Assembly: GCA_016717335.1 (NCBI GenBank)
Contig: JADKFS010000001.1
Coordinates: forward strand, 1,426,001-1,490,000
DNA: 64,000 nt
Direction: 5' to 3'
From: Candidatus Ribeiella danica
GTDB taxonomy: Bacteria; Chloroflexota; Chloroflexia; Chloroflexales; Roseiflexaceae
Shown here: piece after piece, positions 1 to 8,479 of the stretch
How the letters are laid out: every line of letters starts with the position of its first letter
Position numbering within the stretch: position 1 is the stretch's first letter
The notes under the pieces: generated by a model
The model's database searches: none
Told to the model about the DNA's origin: nothing
The model's input: only the letters and a program-made list of their open reading frames with translations
Translations under genes and position numbers: made by a program

Positions 1-1
1 G

Positions 2-397
2 ATCGACCTCGGCGGCGCGACGCTGCGGGTGCTGGCCGCCGGAGATAGCGGCGAGGCGGGGATGGTCCTGCGGCTCGACTATGGGGCGACCAGCGTCGTC
101 TTCGACCAGAGCGGCGGCGAGGCCGACGAAGAGCGGCTGGCATCCCGCGCCGCGCGCCCGGCCAGCCTGCTGGCCTTCCCCTGGCAGCGCGACCCGCACA
201 CCCCGCTCGTCGTCGCGCTGCGCCCCCGCGCCATGGTTCTGACCGACGGGCGGCAGGCCGACAAGCCGGCTGAGCAGACCTTTTTGGAGCGGACGATCGG
301 GGGGACGGCGCTGTACCACGAGCGGCTCGACGGGGCGATCAGCTGGGTGAGCGACGGGACACGCGCCTGGGTCGAGACCGAGCGCCAGCGCGGCTGA
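2..397 (+). CDS. ComEC/Rec2-like protein, C-terminal fragment (cut by window start)
   Basis: The open frame runs in from before the window and ends at the TGA at 395-397; about 131 residues are visible. Its order of elements (VLRLDYGATSVVF, a strand ending in ALRPRAMVLTDG, then an element like GALYHERLDGAISWVSDG) resembles the end of the metallo-beta-lactamase-fold domain of ComEC DNA-uptake channel proteins. In that family the first block is usually followed by TGD and the next by HHGS, both metal ligands. Here the equivalents read FDQSGG and FPWQRD, so the metal site looks lost. The membrane channel part would lie upstream, outside the window. The alternative is another beta-lactamase-fold protein; the identification is moderate because only the tail is seen. 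Confidence 0.55.
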   Translation: MDLGGATLRVLAAGDSGEAGMVLRLDYGATSVVFDQSGGEADEERLASRAARPASLLAFPWQRDPHTPLVVALRPRAMVLTDGRQADKPAEQTFLERTIGGTALYHERLDGAISWVSDGTRAWVETERQRG

Positions 398-470
398 GGA
401 AGATAGGGCTCGTGAAAACCTGGACCTGCAGGCCTGCGGGGGCGGCGAAGCTACCCCCGCACAACAGATT

Positions 471-1241
471 CTAGACCAGCTGGCTGCGCAGCGCGGTGTT
501 GCGACTCAGGCGGCAGAGCACGTTGCGCTTGACGTTGTACACGTCCTGCACGCTCGCAAACAGGTCGGGGCGCTCGTCGTAGATCTCGCCCGGCTTCAGC
601 CCAACCACGAACGACGCCAGCAGCACCACGCGCTCGGCCTCGCCGTTCAGCTGGTCCGCCACCAGGCGCCAGAACTCAAGTCGACCAACCCGCTCGATCG
701 CCTGCTCGTCGGGCGACACCAGCGGCGCGTGGTCGATCGCCAGCTCCTCGGCCGAGACCATCTCGGACCACGATTGCGAGCGGACGGAGTCGATCACGAC
801 TGAGCCGGTGCAGAGCTGCAGATAGTGCAGCAGCGCGGCCAGCGTCGGGAACGTGTCGAAGCGCTCGGGCCCGACCGCGCGCCAGAACTTGGTGAACGCC
901 GCGCCGACGAAGTACTCGCTCGTCTCGCCGCTGCCCGCGAAGGCGCCGCTCCGGCGCACCCAGCTCTCGACCAGCATGCCATACTGGGCATACAGGTGCT
1001 CCCAGGCCTGCTCATCTCGCTCCACCAGCGCCCGCCGAAACAGCTCATAGGCAAAGCGCGAGTCGTAGGGCCGGCCACGGTAGAAATGGTCGCTCTCGAC
1101 GGCGCAGCAGCTGGCGAGCGCCGCCAGTCGCATCTGCCGCGGGTCGATCTGAACGACCGGCTGCGCGAGCGCCCCAACGCCGAGACCTCGGATATCGCCG
1201 GACCGGCCAAGGAAGTTGCTCGCCGCATCTTGTGACGTCAT
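471..1241 (-). CDS. Sigma-70-like RNA polymerase sigma factor
   Basis: A 256-residue protein. The start is set at ATG 1241 because GAAAGGAG lies just upstream; the frame is open further, to 1388, but without a better start. Residues about 65-165 (ELFRRALVERDEQAWEHLY, then VRRS and FWRAVGPERFDTF) look like sigma region 2, where the factor binds core polymerase and the -10 element. The C-terminus (ERVVLLASFVVGLKPGEIY, VYNVKRNVLCRLSRN) looks like a region 4 helix-turn-helix. A 70-residue N-terminal extension precedes region 2. No anti-sigma gene is adjacent. It is convergent with the ComEC-like gene, and the 73-base gap holds only a short GCAGGCCTGC palindrome. Regulon unknown. Confidence 0.7.
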   Translation of the reverse strand: MTSQDAASNFLGRSGDIRGLGVGALAQPVVQIDPRQMRLAALASCCAVESDHFYRGRPYDSRFAYELFRRALVERDEQAWEHLYAQYGMLVESWVRRSGAFAGSGETSEYFVGAAFTKFWRAVGPERFDTFPTLAALLHYLQLCTGSVVIDSVRSQSWSEMVSAEELAIDHAPLVSPDEQAIERVGRLEFWRLVADQLNGEAERVVLLASFVVGLKPGEIYDERPDLFASVQDVYNVKRNVLCRLSRNTALRSQLV

Positions 1242-1398
1242 CGCCGTCTCCTTTCGAGGGGGTTCTGCTGCTGGAAGCACGTGCCGTATGTCGGCTTGAT
1301 AGTTCCAGCATAACAGAGCGCCCCTGCGGTACAGGTGCGGCCCGACTGCGGTGAGACTGCGGTGGCAAAATCCTCGTCTTACACTCAACGGCCGCCGG

Positions 1399-2343
1399 CT
1401 ACTTCAAGCTTCGCTCGAAAAACCCGGCCACCCGATCGACGTACGCCTGCGGGTTGGCGGCGTAGGAGTGCGCGTGGTCGGCCCCCGGCACCTCCCAGTA
1501 CTCGGCGGACGGCGCGGCGGCGTGAAGCTGCCGGCCGTGCTCGACCGGCGTGAACGCATCGGCGCTGCCGTGGATGATCAGCAGCGGGCGCGGCGGGATC
1601 TTGCCGATCTCGTCGACCGGGCGCGCATCCCAGATCGCGTAGCCGAACAGCAGCCGCCCCATCAGCACCGTCGATGGCAGGAAGATCTGCGGCAGCGGTG
1701 TGGTGTTGCCCCACTCTCGCTGGATCAGCGGGTAGATCTCGGCGAAGCTGCAGTCCTCGACCAGCGCCCCGATGTCGGGGTCGTCGGCCGCGGCGCCGAT
1801 GCCAGCCGCGCCGCCCATCGAGACTCCCAGCACCCCTATGCTGCCGGGCTTGAACCCCTGGCCTTTCAGCCAGTCGACTGCGCCCTCGACGTCGTAGCGC
1901 TCGCGGATGCCGAAGCTGAAGTGCGCGTCGGCGCTCTGGCCGTGGCCGCGCAGGTCGATCAGCATCACCGCCAGGCCGCGGTCGTGCAGCGCGGCCGCAA
2001 AATCGACGAAGTGCCCCTGGAACTCGTTGGTCCGGCTGCTGTTCCAGCCGTGCACCAGCACCACCGCATTGCGGCTGCCGTCGCGCGGGATGTACCAGCC
2101 GGAGATCTCGACGCCATCCTCGCGCGCCGGGAAGCGCACGTCGCTGTAGGTCAGGCTGAGCGCTGCCGGCGTCTGGCTGCCGACCTGGCGTCGCGGCACG
2201 GTCAGCACATTGGCGGCCAGCCCCGAGATGATCAGATAGCCGGCCAGCAGCACGACAGCCAGGATGGCTGCCAGTCGTGCGATCAGGCGGCTGGCCCGGC
2301 TGCGCGTGCGCGTCGGCGCGCCGGTCTGTGCGGCGGTGCTCAT
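1399..2343 (-). CDS. Membrane-anchored alpha/beta hydrolase
   Basis: A 314-residue protein of the alpha/beta hydrolase fold. A basic N-terminus is followed by one membrane segment at about residues 24-45, so the catalytic domain is probably held outside the membrane. Visible motifs are the oxyanion strand VVLVHGW (94-100), the nucleophile elbow GVSMGG with Ser175, an acid in IIHGSADAFTP and a histidine in GADHAHSY. This layout matches the BAAT/dienelactone-hydrolase-like serine hydrolases; the substrate cannot be read from sequence. The start at ATG 2343 is supported by GGAGA seven bases upstream. A probable extended -10 lies at 2387-2392. The gene appears monocistronic. Confidence 0.8.
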   Translation of the reverse strand: MSTAAQTGAPTRTRSRASRLIARLAAILAVVLLAGYLIISGLAANVLTVPRRQVGSQTPAALSLTYSDVRFPAREDGVEISGWYIPRDGSRNAVVLVHGWNSSRTNEFQGHFVDFAAALHDRGLAVMLIDLRGHGQSADAHFSFGIRERYDVEGAVDWLKGQGFKPGSIGVLGVSMGGAAGIGAAADDPDIGALVEDCSFAEIYPLIQREWGNTTPLPQIFLPSTVLMGRLLFGYAIWDARPVDEIGKIPPRPLLIIHGSADAFTPVEHGRQLHAAAPSAEYWEVPGADHAHSYAANPQAYVDRVAGFFERSLK

Positions 2344-2386
2344 AGCGATTCTCCAGATACATGCTTGTGATCGTGCGGATGCGAAT

Positions 2387-2395
2387 ATTGTAGCA
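2387..2395 (-). promoter_or_regulatory. Extended -10 promoter for the hydrolase gene
   Basis: On the minus strand the sequence reads TGCTACAAT, an extended -10 (TGN followed by TACAAT), 43 bases before the ATG of the hydrolase. No good -35 is visible, as is common when the TGN extension is present. Confidence 0.45.
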
Positions 2396-2466
2396 TGCGC
2401 TCACGCAATCGGCGAGGCGCGCTGCAGCACCCAACGGGTCGCCGCCCGCGCGGTACCAGCCCGGCA

Positions 2467-2475
2467 TGGTACAAT
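2467..2475 (+). promoter_or_regulatory. Extended -10 promoter for the GAF kinase gene
   Basis: TGGTACAAT (TGN plus TACAAT) lies about 180 bases before the kinase start at 2658. The predicted leader contains the hairpin at 2568-2610. A very similar block, TGGTACAATTTCGGCCGA, occurs on the minus strand upstream of pepF near 43000. Confidence 0.4.
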
Positions 2476-2567
2476 TCGGCCGATCCTAGAGACAATGCGC
2501 TTCAAGTAGCCACGAAGGCACGAAGACTCGAAGATTCTGAAAAACACCGAGCCCAGTGCCTCGCCAC

Positions 2568-2610
2568 CTGGGAAGGGTTGGAGAGGCGAAGCTCCTCCAA
2601 CCCTTCCCAG
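2568..2610. repeat. Perfect 16-bp-stem hairpin in a 314-base intergenic region
   Basis: CTGGGAAGGGTTGGAG at 2568-2583 pairs perfectly with 2595-2610 across an 11-base loop. Just before it (2506-2540) are loose tandem CACGAAGG-like octamers. The element lies between divergent genes (hydrolase minus, kinase plus), inside the predicted kinase leader, so it is more likely a repeat or leader hairpin than a gene-end terminator. Confidence 0.6.
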
Positions 2611-2657
2611 CAAAACCGACGGTGGTGAACTACTAGAAGGACGTACGAGGTGCTCCA

Positions 2658-3839
2658 ATGTCCGATCGCCAGCGCGACGACCGGCGCCGCGACGACCGCG
2701 AGCGCGACCGCCAGGTCTACTACTTCGCCACGCTCAAGGAGATCGCCGAGACGCTCAACAACGGCGTCAGCCTGCGCGAGACGCTGGCGAGCACCTTGCA
2801 GCTGGTGATCGAGCTGCTGCAGCTGCACACCGGCTGGCTGTTCCTGTACGACGACCAGGATCTGTTCACGCTGGCCACGTCTCACCAGCTGCCGCCGGCG
2901 ATGGCCTACCCCGGCCCGCCCTGGGAGGAGACCTGCGAGTGCCAGCGGCTCGCGCGCGCGGGCACCCTGCGCTTCGGCGCGCAGGTGGTCGAGTGCAGCC
3001 GGCTGCGCAGCGCCACCGGCGACCGCAACGGACTGGCCTACCATGCCAGCGTGCCGCTGATCAAGGGCGAGCGGCTGCTGGGCATCCTGAACGTCGCCAC
3101 GTCGCAGTGGGATGTCTTCACGCCGCGCGATATCGAGATCCTCTCGGCGATCGGCCACCAGATCGCCACCGCGATCGAGCGCACCCAGCTCGCCGACCGC
3201 GCCACCCACCTCGCCCTGGTCGAGGAGCGCAACCGCCTGGCGCGCGAGGTGCACGATACGCTGGCCCAGGAGCTGAGCGGCATCGCTCTGCAGCTGGAGG
3301 CCGCCGACGCGCTGCTGGACGGCGCGCCCGAGCGCGCCCGAGCGCGCATTCGCCAGGCGCTGGCGCAGGTGCGCGAGAGTCTGGCCGAGGCGCGCCGATC
3401 GGTTCTGGACCTGCGGGCCGGGCCGCTGGAGCGCCAGGCGCTGCCGGCCGCGCTCGACGAGCTGGGCCGGCGCTTCGCCGAGGAGACCGGCGCCGCGGTG
3501 ACCGTGAACCTGGCGGCCGCCGGGCCGCCCCTGCCGGCCCGCGTCGAAGAGGCGCTCTACCGGATCGCCCAGGAGGCGCTGGTCAACGTCCGCCGGCACG
3601 CCCTGGCTACGGCGGTGCAGCTCGATCTGCGGATCGAGAGCAACCTCGCCCGGCTGACGATCGGCGACGATGGGCGCGGCTTCGACGCCGGCAGCCAGCC
3701 CGCAGACCCTCGCGCGGGCGGCCACGGCTTTGGCCTGATCGGCATGCAGGAGCGCGCGCGCCTTTTGAACGGCACGATGCAGATCAGCAGCAGCAGCGGC
3801 GCGGGCACGCAGGTCGAGGTCACGATCCCGATCTGCTAA
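2658..3839 (+). CDS. Cytoplasmic GAF-domain sensor histidine kinase (NarL/LiaS-type)
   Basis: A 393-residue protein with no membrane segment or signal peptide. Residues about 25-175 form a GAF domain (for example ASVPLIKGERLLGILNVAT). Next is a HisKA_3 dimerisation helix with phospho-acceptor His199 in RLAREVHDTLAQELSGIAL. Residues about 295-393 form a HATPase_c domain with the N-box region ALYRIAQEALVNVRRHA and the G-boxes GDDGRGFD and GFGLIGMQERA. Kinases of this class phosphorylate LuxR/NarL-type response regulators. No such regulator is adjacent, so it is an orphan in this window. The GAF domain contains Cys93 and Cys95 in ETCECQ, which might ligate a cofactor; this is only a suggestion. 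Confidence 0.88.
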   Translation: MSDRQRDDRRRDDRERDRQVYYFATLKEIAETLNNGVSLRETLASTLQLVIELLQLHTGWLFLYDDQDLFTLATSHQLPPAMAYPGPPWEETCECQRLARAGTLRFGAQVVECSRLRSATGDRNGLAYHASVPLIKGERLLGILNVATSQWDVFTPRDIEILSAIGHQIATAIERTQLADRATHLALVEERNRLAREVHDTLAQELSGIALQLEAADALLDGAPERARARIRQALAQVRESLAEARRSVLDLRAGPLERQALPAALDELGRRFAEETGAAVTVNLAAAGPPLPARVEEALYRIAQEALVNVRRHALATAVQLDLRIESNLARLTIGDDGRGFDAGSQPADPRAGGHGFGLIGMQERARLLNGTMQISSSSGAGTQVEVTIPIC

Positions 3840-4357
3840 ACGATTCTCCCGAGCGTCGCGGCCCGAGCCGGGCGTCCGTGCCTGTCCCAGATCGGTCTCT
3901 CTCCGCGATAGCACGCCGCGCGGCCGAGGCTCGTGCGGGCATACTTCTTGCAATAGCGTCGCCCAAAGCCGATCGCGCCGCGGTGACAAACTGCCTGCCA
4001 GGGCCGTCCTGACATTCATGGGCCGCACACTCAACCCCATGCCCCGAGCCACATGCGAATCGAGGGCCGGCGCACGTTTAGTTCATGCGCGGTCTATACT
4101 AACAGAGAATATCAGGCCCAGAGGCTCATTGCTGCACCACTCGCTGGTGCGAGCGCTCGGCACTAGCGCGGCTCATTCCCCTCCCGGCGGAGAGGGACGA
4201 GGAGAGAAAGCCTGCGGCGCACCAGGACGCGATCGAGAAAACCCACCCCTGAAAATGGGCAGGGCAGCGCCGCGAAAACGCCGACTGTGTAGATCCTATC
4301 ATTTACATTGACCGCGCCACATTGTAGAATAAATGTGTCAAAGTATAGAAGAAGACC
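3840..4357. other. 518-base intergenic region with a degraded GC-rich repeat
   Basis: No convincing gene is present. Bases 4176-4272 resemble the C-rich/G-rich elements found at other gene ends in this window (CCCCTCCCGGCGGAGAGGG is its core), but this copy is degenerate. Bases 4290-4357 are AT-richer and probably hold the promoter of the next gene. TTGACC at 4309-4314 is present, but no -10 box lies at normal spacing from it. Confidence 0.4.
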
Positions 4358-7300
4358 GTGCCCAACGCCTACGAACAGCGTACCCGCATCAACGACCCTT
4401 CCGTCTTGTCCCGCTACCTTCCAGACAGCGTCGTCCAACACCTGCTGGATACCACGACATCGCAGCCATCGGACACCGACCTGGGCGTCCATGTCGCGCG
4501 TCTGCAAGAGCTACTACAGCTGATCGTTTCCTATGTCCCCGATTATGCCGACGCAAACCGGCGGGCCCTGCCGACCGCGCGGCCCGGCTCGCTCAACCGC
4601 AACCACGGGACGCTGCTTGCCGCCGACCTGAGCGGCTTCACCGCGTTCTCGGCGCGCCTTGGCTCGCTCGGCGGCGAGGGCGCCGAGCTGGTCGCACAAA
4701 CGATCAGCGCCCTCTTCAGCGCCTTGCTTGAGGCGCTCGGCACCTGGGACGGCAGCCTGCTCAAGCTTAGCGGCGACGCGCTGACCGCGCTCTTCAGCGG
4801 GCCTGGCCACGCGCGGCGCGCGGTCGCCGCCGCGATGGAGCTGCAGCAGCGGATGGCAGCCTTCCACGCGCTCGAGACGCCGGCCGGGGTCTTCACGCTG
4901 CGCATCCGGATCGGCCTGGCCAGCGGCGATGTGCTGCTGGCGCAGGTTGGCGCGGCCGATCGAGTCGAGCTGCTGGTGGCCGGCGCGACCGCCCGGCGTG
5001 TGATGGAGCTGCAGCGCCGCGCCGAGCCGGGCGCGGTTGTGATCGGCGGCGCGACCTATCAGGAGATCGCCTCGTTCAGCCAGGTGGTCACGCTGGCGTC
5101 CGGTCTCTACCGCGTGATCGAGATCGAGCAGATCGAGCCGCCCGAGCCGCCCGAGCCGATCGTCTGGGTGCCGCGCCACGACCCGATCTGGGAGCTGCAG
5201 GCGCTGGTCGCGCGGATCGAATCGCTGCGGCCCTACCTGGTCGATCAGCACCTCTCGCGCATCGCCGACGGCCCGCCGACGCTGGTGAGCGACGGCGACC
5301 TGCGGCCGGTAACCGTGTTGTTCGCCGTGCTGTCGGACGCCGGCAGCCTGCTGGAGCATCGCGAGCCTGGCGAGGAGGCCGCCGCGCTCGACCGCATTCA
5401 GGTCAATGCCCAGCGACTCTGGGAGATCGTCGGCCAGCACGGCGGCACGATCAACAAGCTCGATCTCCACCCGGAAGGCCATACGCTGATCGCGCTGTTC
5501 GGCGCGCCGGTGGCGCAGGGGCGCGACGCCGAGCGCGCAGTGAGCTGCGCCCAAGTGCTGCTGCACGCCCTCGCCGCGCCGGCCGCCGGGTCGGCGCCGC
5601 TGCTCGTGCGCCGGATCGGCCTGGCGACCGGGCGGGTGTTCGCGGGCGCGGTCGGCTCGATCGAGCGGCGCGAGTACACCGTGATGGGCTCGGTCGTCAA
5701 CCTCGCCGCGCGGCTGATGGATATCGCCGAGGACGGCCAGGCGCTGGTCGATGTCGCAACGGCCCAGGTGGTCGCGCGCCGCTTTCACCTGCAGGAGCAG
5801 CCGCCGGTGCTGATCAAAGGCTATGATCGGCCTGTGCCGTTTTACAGCCTCGCGGTCGAGCAGCGCTCGCTGCTCAGCAGCCTGGTGCGCACCCACGAGC
5901 CGCTGATCGGCCGCGAGGCCGAGCTGGCCCGCGCCCAGGCCGCCGCTGCGCGCGCCCTCGCCGGCCACAGCGCGATCGTGGCGCTCGTCGGCGAGTCCGG
6001 CATTGGAAAGTCGCGCCTGCTGGCCGAGATCGCCCGCTCCACGCTGATCACGCGGGCGCCCGGCACGGCGCTCGCCCTCGCGCTCGCCCAGCCGCAGAGC
6101 CGTGTGCAGCCCTATGGGCTGATCGCCGAGCTCTTCCGCCAGCTCTATCACCTGCCTGAGCAGCCGGAGGACGCCGCGCGCGGCTTTGCCGAGCGGGTCG
6201 CGCAGGATGCGCCAGAGCACGAGCGCTTCCTGCCGCTGCTGCCGACGATCTTCGGGCTGCCCGGCCAGGAGAGCCAGATCACCCACGCGCTGACGCCCGA
6301 CGAGCGCCGCGCCCGCCTGCAGGACCTGGCCGTCGCCGTGCTGGTCACGCACGCACGCGGCGCGCCCACGGCGCTGGTGCTCGAAGACCTGCACTGGTCC
6401 GATGCTGCGTCGCTCGACATCCTGGGCGCGCTGGCAGTCGCGGCCGCCAACCTGCCGCTGCTCATCCTCTGCACCTACCGCGCCGAGGACGCGCCGGCCT
6501 GGCCCGCCGCCGAACTGACGTCGATCGAGCTGCAGCCGCTGACGTCCGACCAGAGCCAGGAGCTGATCAACGCCTGGCTCGGCCCGCGGATGCTGACAGA
6601 GCAGCTGCGCGCCGCGGTCGTCGAGCGCACCCAGGGCAACCCGTTCTTCATCGAGGAAACCACCCGCGCCCTGCGCGAGCGCGGCCTGGTCGTCGACAGC
6701 GAGCCGCCGCTGCCCGCCACCATCCAGGGCGCCCTGCTGGCGCGCCTCGACCAGCTGCCGCTGGAGGAGCGCTATGTTCTGCAGGTCGCCTCGGCGATCG
6801 GCCCGCTGTTCACACGATCGCTGCTCGCAAGCGTGACCGACGATCAGGTCGTGCTAGGCCGCGCGCTGGAGCGGCTGGCCGGACGCGGCCTCGTGCGGCT
6901 CTCCAGCGTCGACCAGTACGCCTTCGCCCACAGCCTGACCCAGGAGACCGTCTACGAGAGCCTGCTGTTCGCCCAGCGCCGCGCGCTGCACCGCAAGATT
7001 GGCGACCAGCTGCGCGACCCGGGCTACGCGCAGTCGGACGTCGACGCGGGCGTGCTGGCATACCACTACCGCCGCGCCGAGGCCTGGCCCGAGGTGCTGG
7101 AGTACGCATGGCGCGCCGGCGTGCGTGCGCAGGCGCTCTACGCCGGCGAGATCGCCCTCGGCCACTACCAGAGCGCGCTCGAGGCCGCCAACCGCATCGA
7201 GGACGACGCGACCCTGCGCCGCCGCCCGGCCATTCTCCGGCGGATCGGCGACCTACACGCGCTGGCGGGCCGCTATCTCGACGCGGTCGCCGCGTACTCC

Positions 7301-8479
7301 GCCGCGCTCGCCGCCTCGAACAACGGCCACGAGCAGGCCGAGGTGCTGATCTGCTGGGCTGAGGTCTGCGAGGAGCAGGCGACCTACGACGAAGCCCTGG
7401 CGCTGCTTCGGCAGGCTGCGGCGCACCTGAGCTTGCAGGACGAGGCGCTGGCCCTGCGCATCGCCGTGCGGCGCGGCTGGGTGCTGATCCGCCGCGGCGA
7501 CGCCGACGAGGCTCGCGCGGCTGTCGAACCCTGCCTGCTGCGCCTCGAGAGCCGGCAGCGCTGGCAAGATCTGCTGCTGGCCTACAAGGTCTTCTTCCAT
7601 ATCGCCATGGGCGAGTGCCGCTGGAGCGAGGCGCGCAGCTACCTGCGGCTCGCGCTCAACAGCGCCGAGCGCACCGGCGATATTCGCGAGATCGCGCGCC
7701 TGCACAACAACATGGGCATCGTGCTGACACAGGAAGGCGACTTGCGGGGCGCCACGCGCGAGTGCGAGCACGCCGCCGAGGTCATGCGCACGATCGGCGA
7801 CCAGAACACGCTTGCCAGCGTGGAGGTCAACATCGGCGCGATCTACTACAAGATCGGCGACTTCCCGGCCGCGCTCGATCACTACGACGCCAGCCTGCGG
7901 ATCGCGACAGCGATCGGCGCGCCGCCAATCGAGAGCATTGTCCGCGGCAACCTGGGCGAGATCTACCGCCGCCTGGGCCGGCTGACCGAGTCGCTCGATC
8001 AGCTGCAGCAGAGCGCCCAGCTCTGCCACGCCATGCAGGACGATCTTGGGCTGGCCGAGGCCTATCGCCAGATCGCCGAGACGGATATCGCGCTGGAGCG
8101 GCTGGCCGACGCCGAGGAGGCCTGCGCGCAGGCGCTCGCCCGCGCCATCGCCGCGCGCGACAGCCAGGCCGAGGCGATCGCGCACCGGGTCCGCGGCCTG
8201 CTGGCGGCCGCTCGGGGCGACGACGACTCGGCGCTCGCCAGCAGCCGGCGCAGCGTTCACATGCTCACCGAGCTGGGCAGCACGCAGGAGCTGGGGCAGA
8301 GCCTGGTCGCGCAGGCCGCCGTCTGGCGGCACATGGGCCGGGCCGAGCAGGCCCGAACAACGCTCCAGGAGGCGATTGCGCTCTTCCGGCAGGGCGGGGC
8401 CGCCGCCGATATGACTGACGCGCAGAAGCAGCTCGACTTCAACCAGGTCGATCAGTTCGTAAAGGCAGGTACGCTATGA
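4358..8479 (+). CDS. Soluble-adenylyl-cyclase-like protein: two cyclase domains, AAA ATPase, TPR repeats
   Basis: A 1373-residue protein starting at GTG 4358. Domain order: class III cyclase domain 1 (about 84-240), cyclase domain 2 (about 317-475), a P-loop ATPase (Walker A GESGIGKS at 545-552, Walker B ALVLEDLHW near 672-680), then alpha-helical TPR-like repeats to the end. Domain 1 keeps both metal-binding aspartates (Asp90 in AADLSGF, Asp140 in KLSGDALTALF) but lacks the transition-state Asn/Arg. Domain 2 lacks both aspartates (LFAVLSDAG and HPEGHTLIALFG) but keeps Asn448 and Arg452 in VVNLAARL. One composite active site could therefore form, as in animal soluble adenylyl cyclase (ADCY10), which has this same order. 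It probably makes cAMP; the activating signal is unknown. The next gene overlaps by ATGA, so the two are translationally coupled. Confidence 0.85.
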   Translation: MPNAYEQRTRINDPSVLSRYLPDSVVQHLLDTTTSQPSDTDLGVHVARLQELLQLIVSYVPDYADANRRALPTARPGSLNRNHGTLLAADLSGFTAFSARLGSLGGEGAELVAQTISALFSALLEALGTWDGSLLKLSGDALTALFSGPGHARRAVAAAMELQQRMAAFHALETPAGVFTLRIRIGLASGDVLLAQVGAADRVELLVAGATARRVMELQRRAEPGAVVIGGATYQEIASFSQVVTLASGLYRVIEIEQIEPPEPPEPIVWVPRHDPIWELQALVARIESLRPYLVDQHLSRIADGPPTLVSDGDLRPVTVLFAVLSDAGSLLEHREPGEEAAALDRIQVNAQRLWEIVGQHGGTINKLDLHPEGHTLIALFGAPVAQGRDAERAVSCAQVLLHALAAPAAGSAPLLVRRIGLATGRVFAGAVGSIERREYTVMGSVVNLAARLMDIAEDGQALVDVATAQVVARRFHLQEQPPVLIKGYDRPVPFYSLAVEQRSLLSSLVRTHEPLIGREAELARAQAAAARALAGHSAIVALVGESGIGKSRLLAEIARSTLITRAPGTALALALAQPQSRVQPYGLIAELFRQLYHLPEQPEDAARGFAERVAQDAPEHERFLPLLPTIFGLPGQESQITHALTPDERRARLQDLAVAVLVTHARGAPTALVLEDLHWSDAASLDILGALAVAAANLPLLILCTYRAEDAPAWPAAELTSIELQPLTSDQSQELINAWLGPRMLTEQLRAAVVERTQGNPFFIEETTRALRERGLVVDSEPPLPATIQGALLARLDQLPLEERYVLQVASAIGPLFTRSLLASVTDDQVVLGRALERLAGRGLVRLSSVDQYAFAHSLTQETVYESLLFAQRRALHRKIGDQLRDPGYAQSDVDAGVLAYHYRRAEAWPEVLEYAWRAGVRAQALYAGEIALGHYQSALEAANRIEDDATLRRRPAILRRIGDLHALAGRYLDAVAAYSAALAASNNGHEQAEVLICWAEVCEEQATYDEALALLRQAAAHLSLQDEALALRIAVRRGWVLIRRGDADEARAAVEPCLLRLESRQRWQDLLLAYKVFFHIAMGECRWSEARSYLRLALNSAERTGDIREIARLHNNMGIVLTQEGDLRGATRECEHAAEVMRTIGDQNTLASVEVNIGAIYYKIGDFPAALDHYDASLRIATAIGAPPIESIVRGNLGEIYRRLGRLTESLDQLQQSAQLCHAMQDDLGLAEAYRQIAETDIALERLADAEEACAQALARAIAARDSQAEAIAHRVRGLLAAARGDDDSALASSRRSVHMLTELGSTQELGQSLVAQAAVWRHMGRAEQARTTLQEAIALFRQGGAAADMTDAQKQLDFNQVDQFVKAGTL

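Noticed and set aside
4514..6394. 626-codon minus-strand frame opposite the cyclase gene
   Set aside because: Antisense shadow: Arg/Gln/Asp-rich, no motif, fully inside a gene with clear cyclase and ATPase domains.
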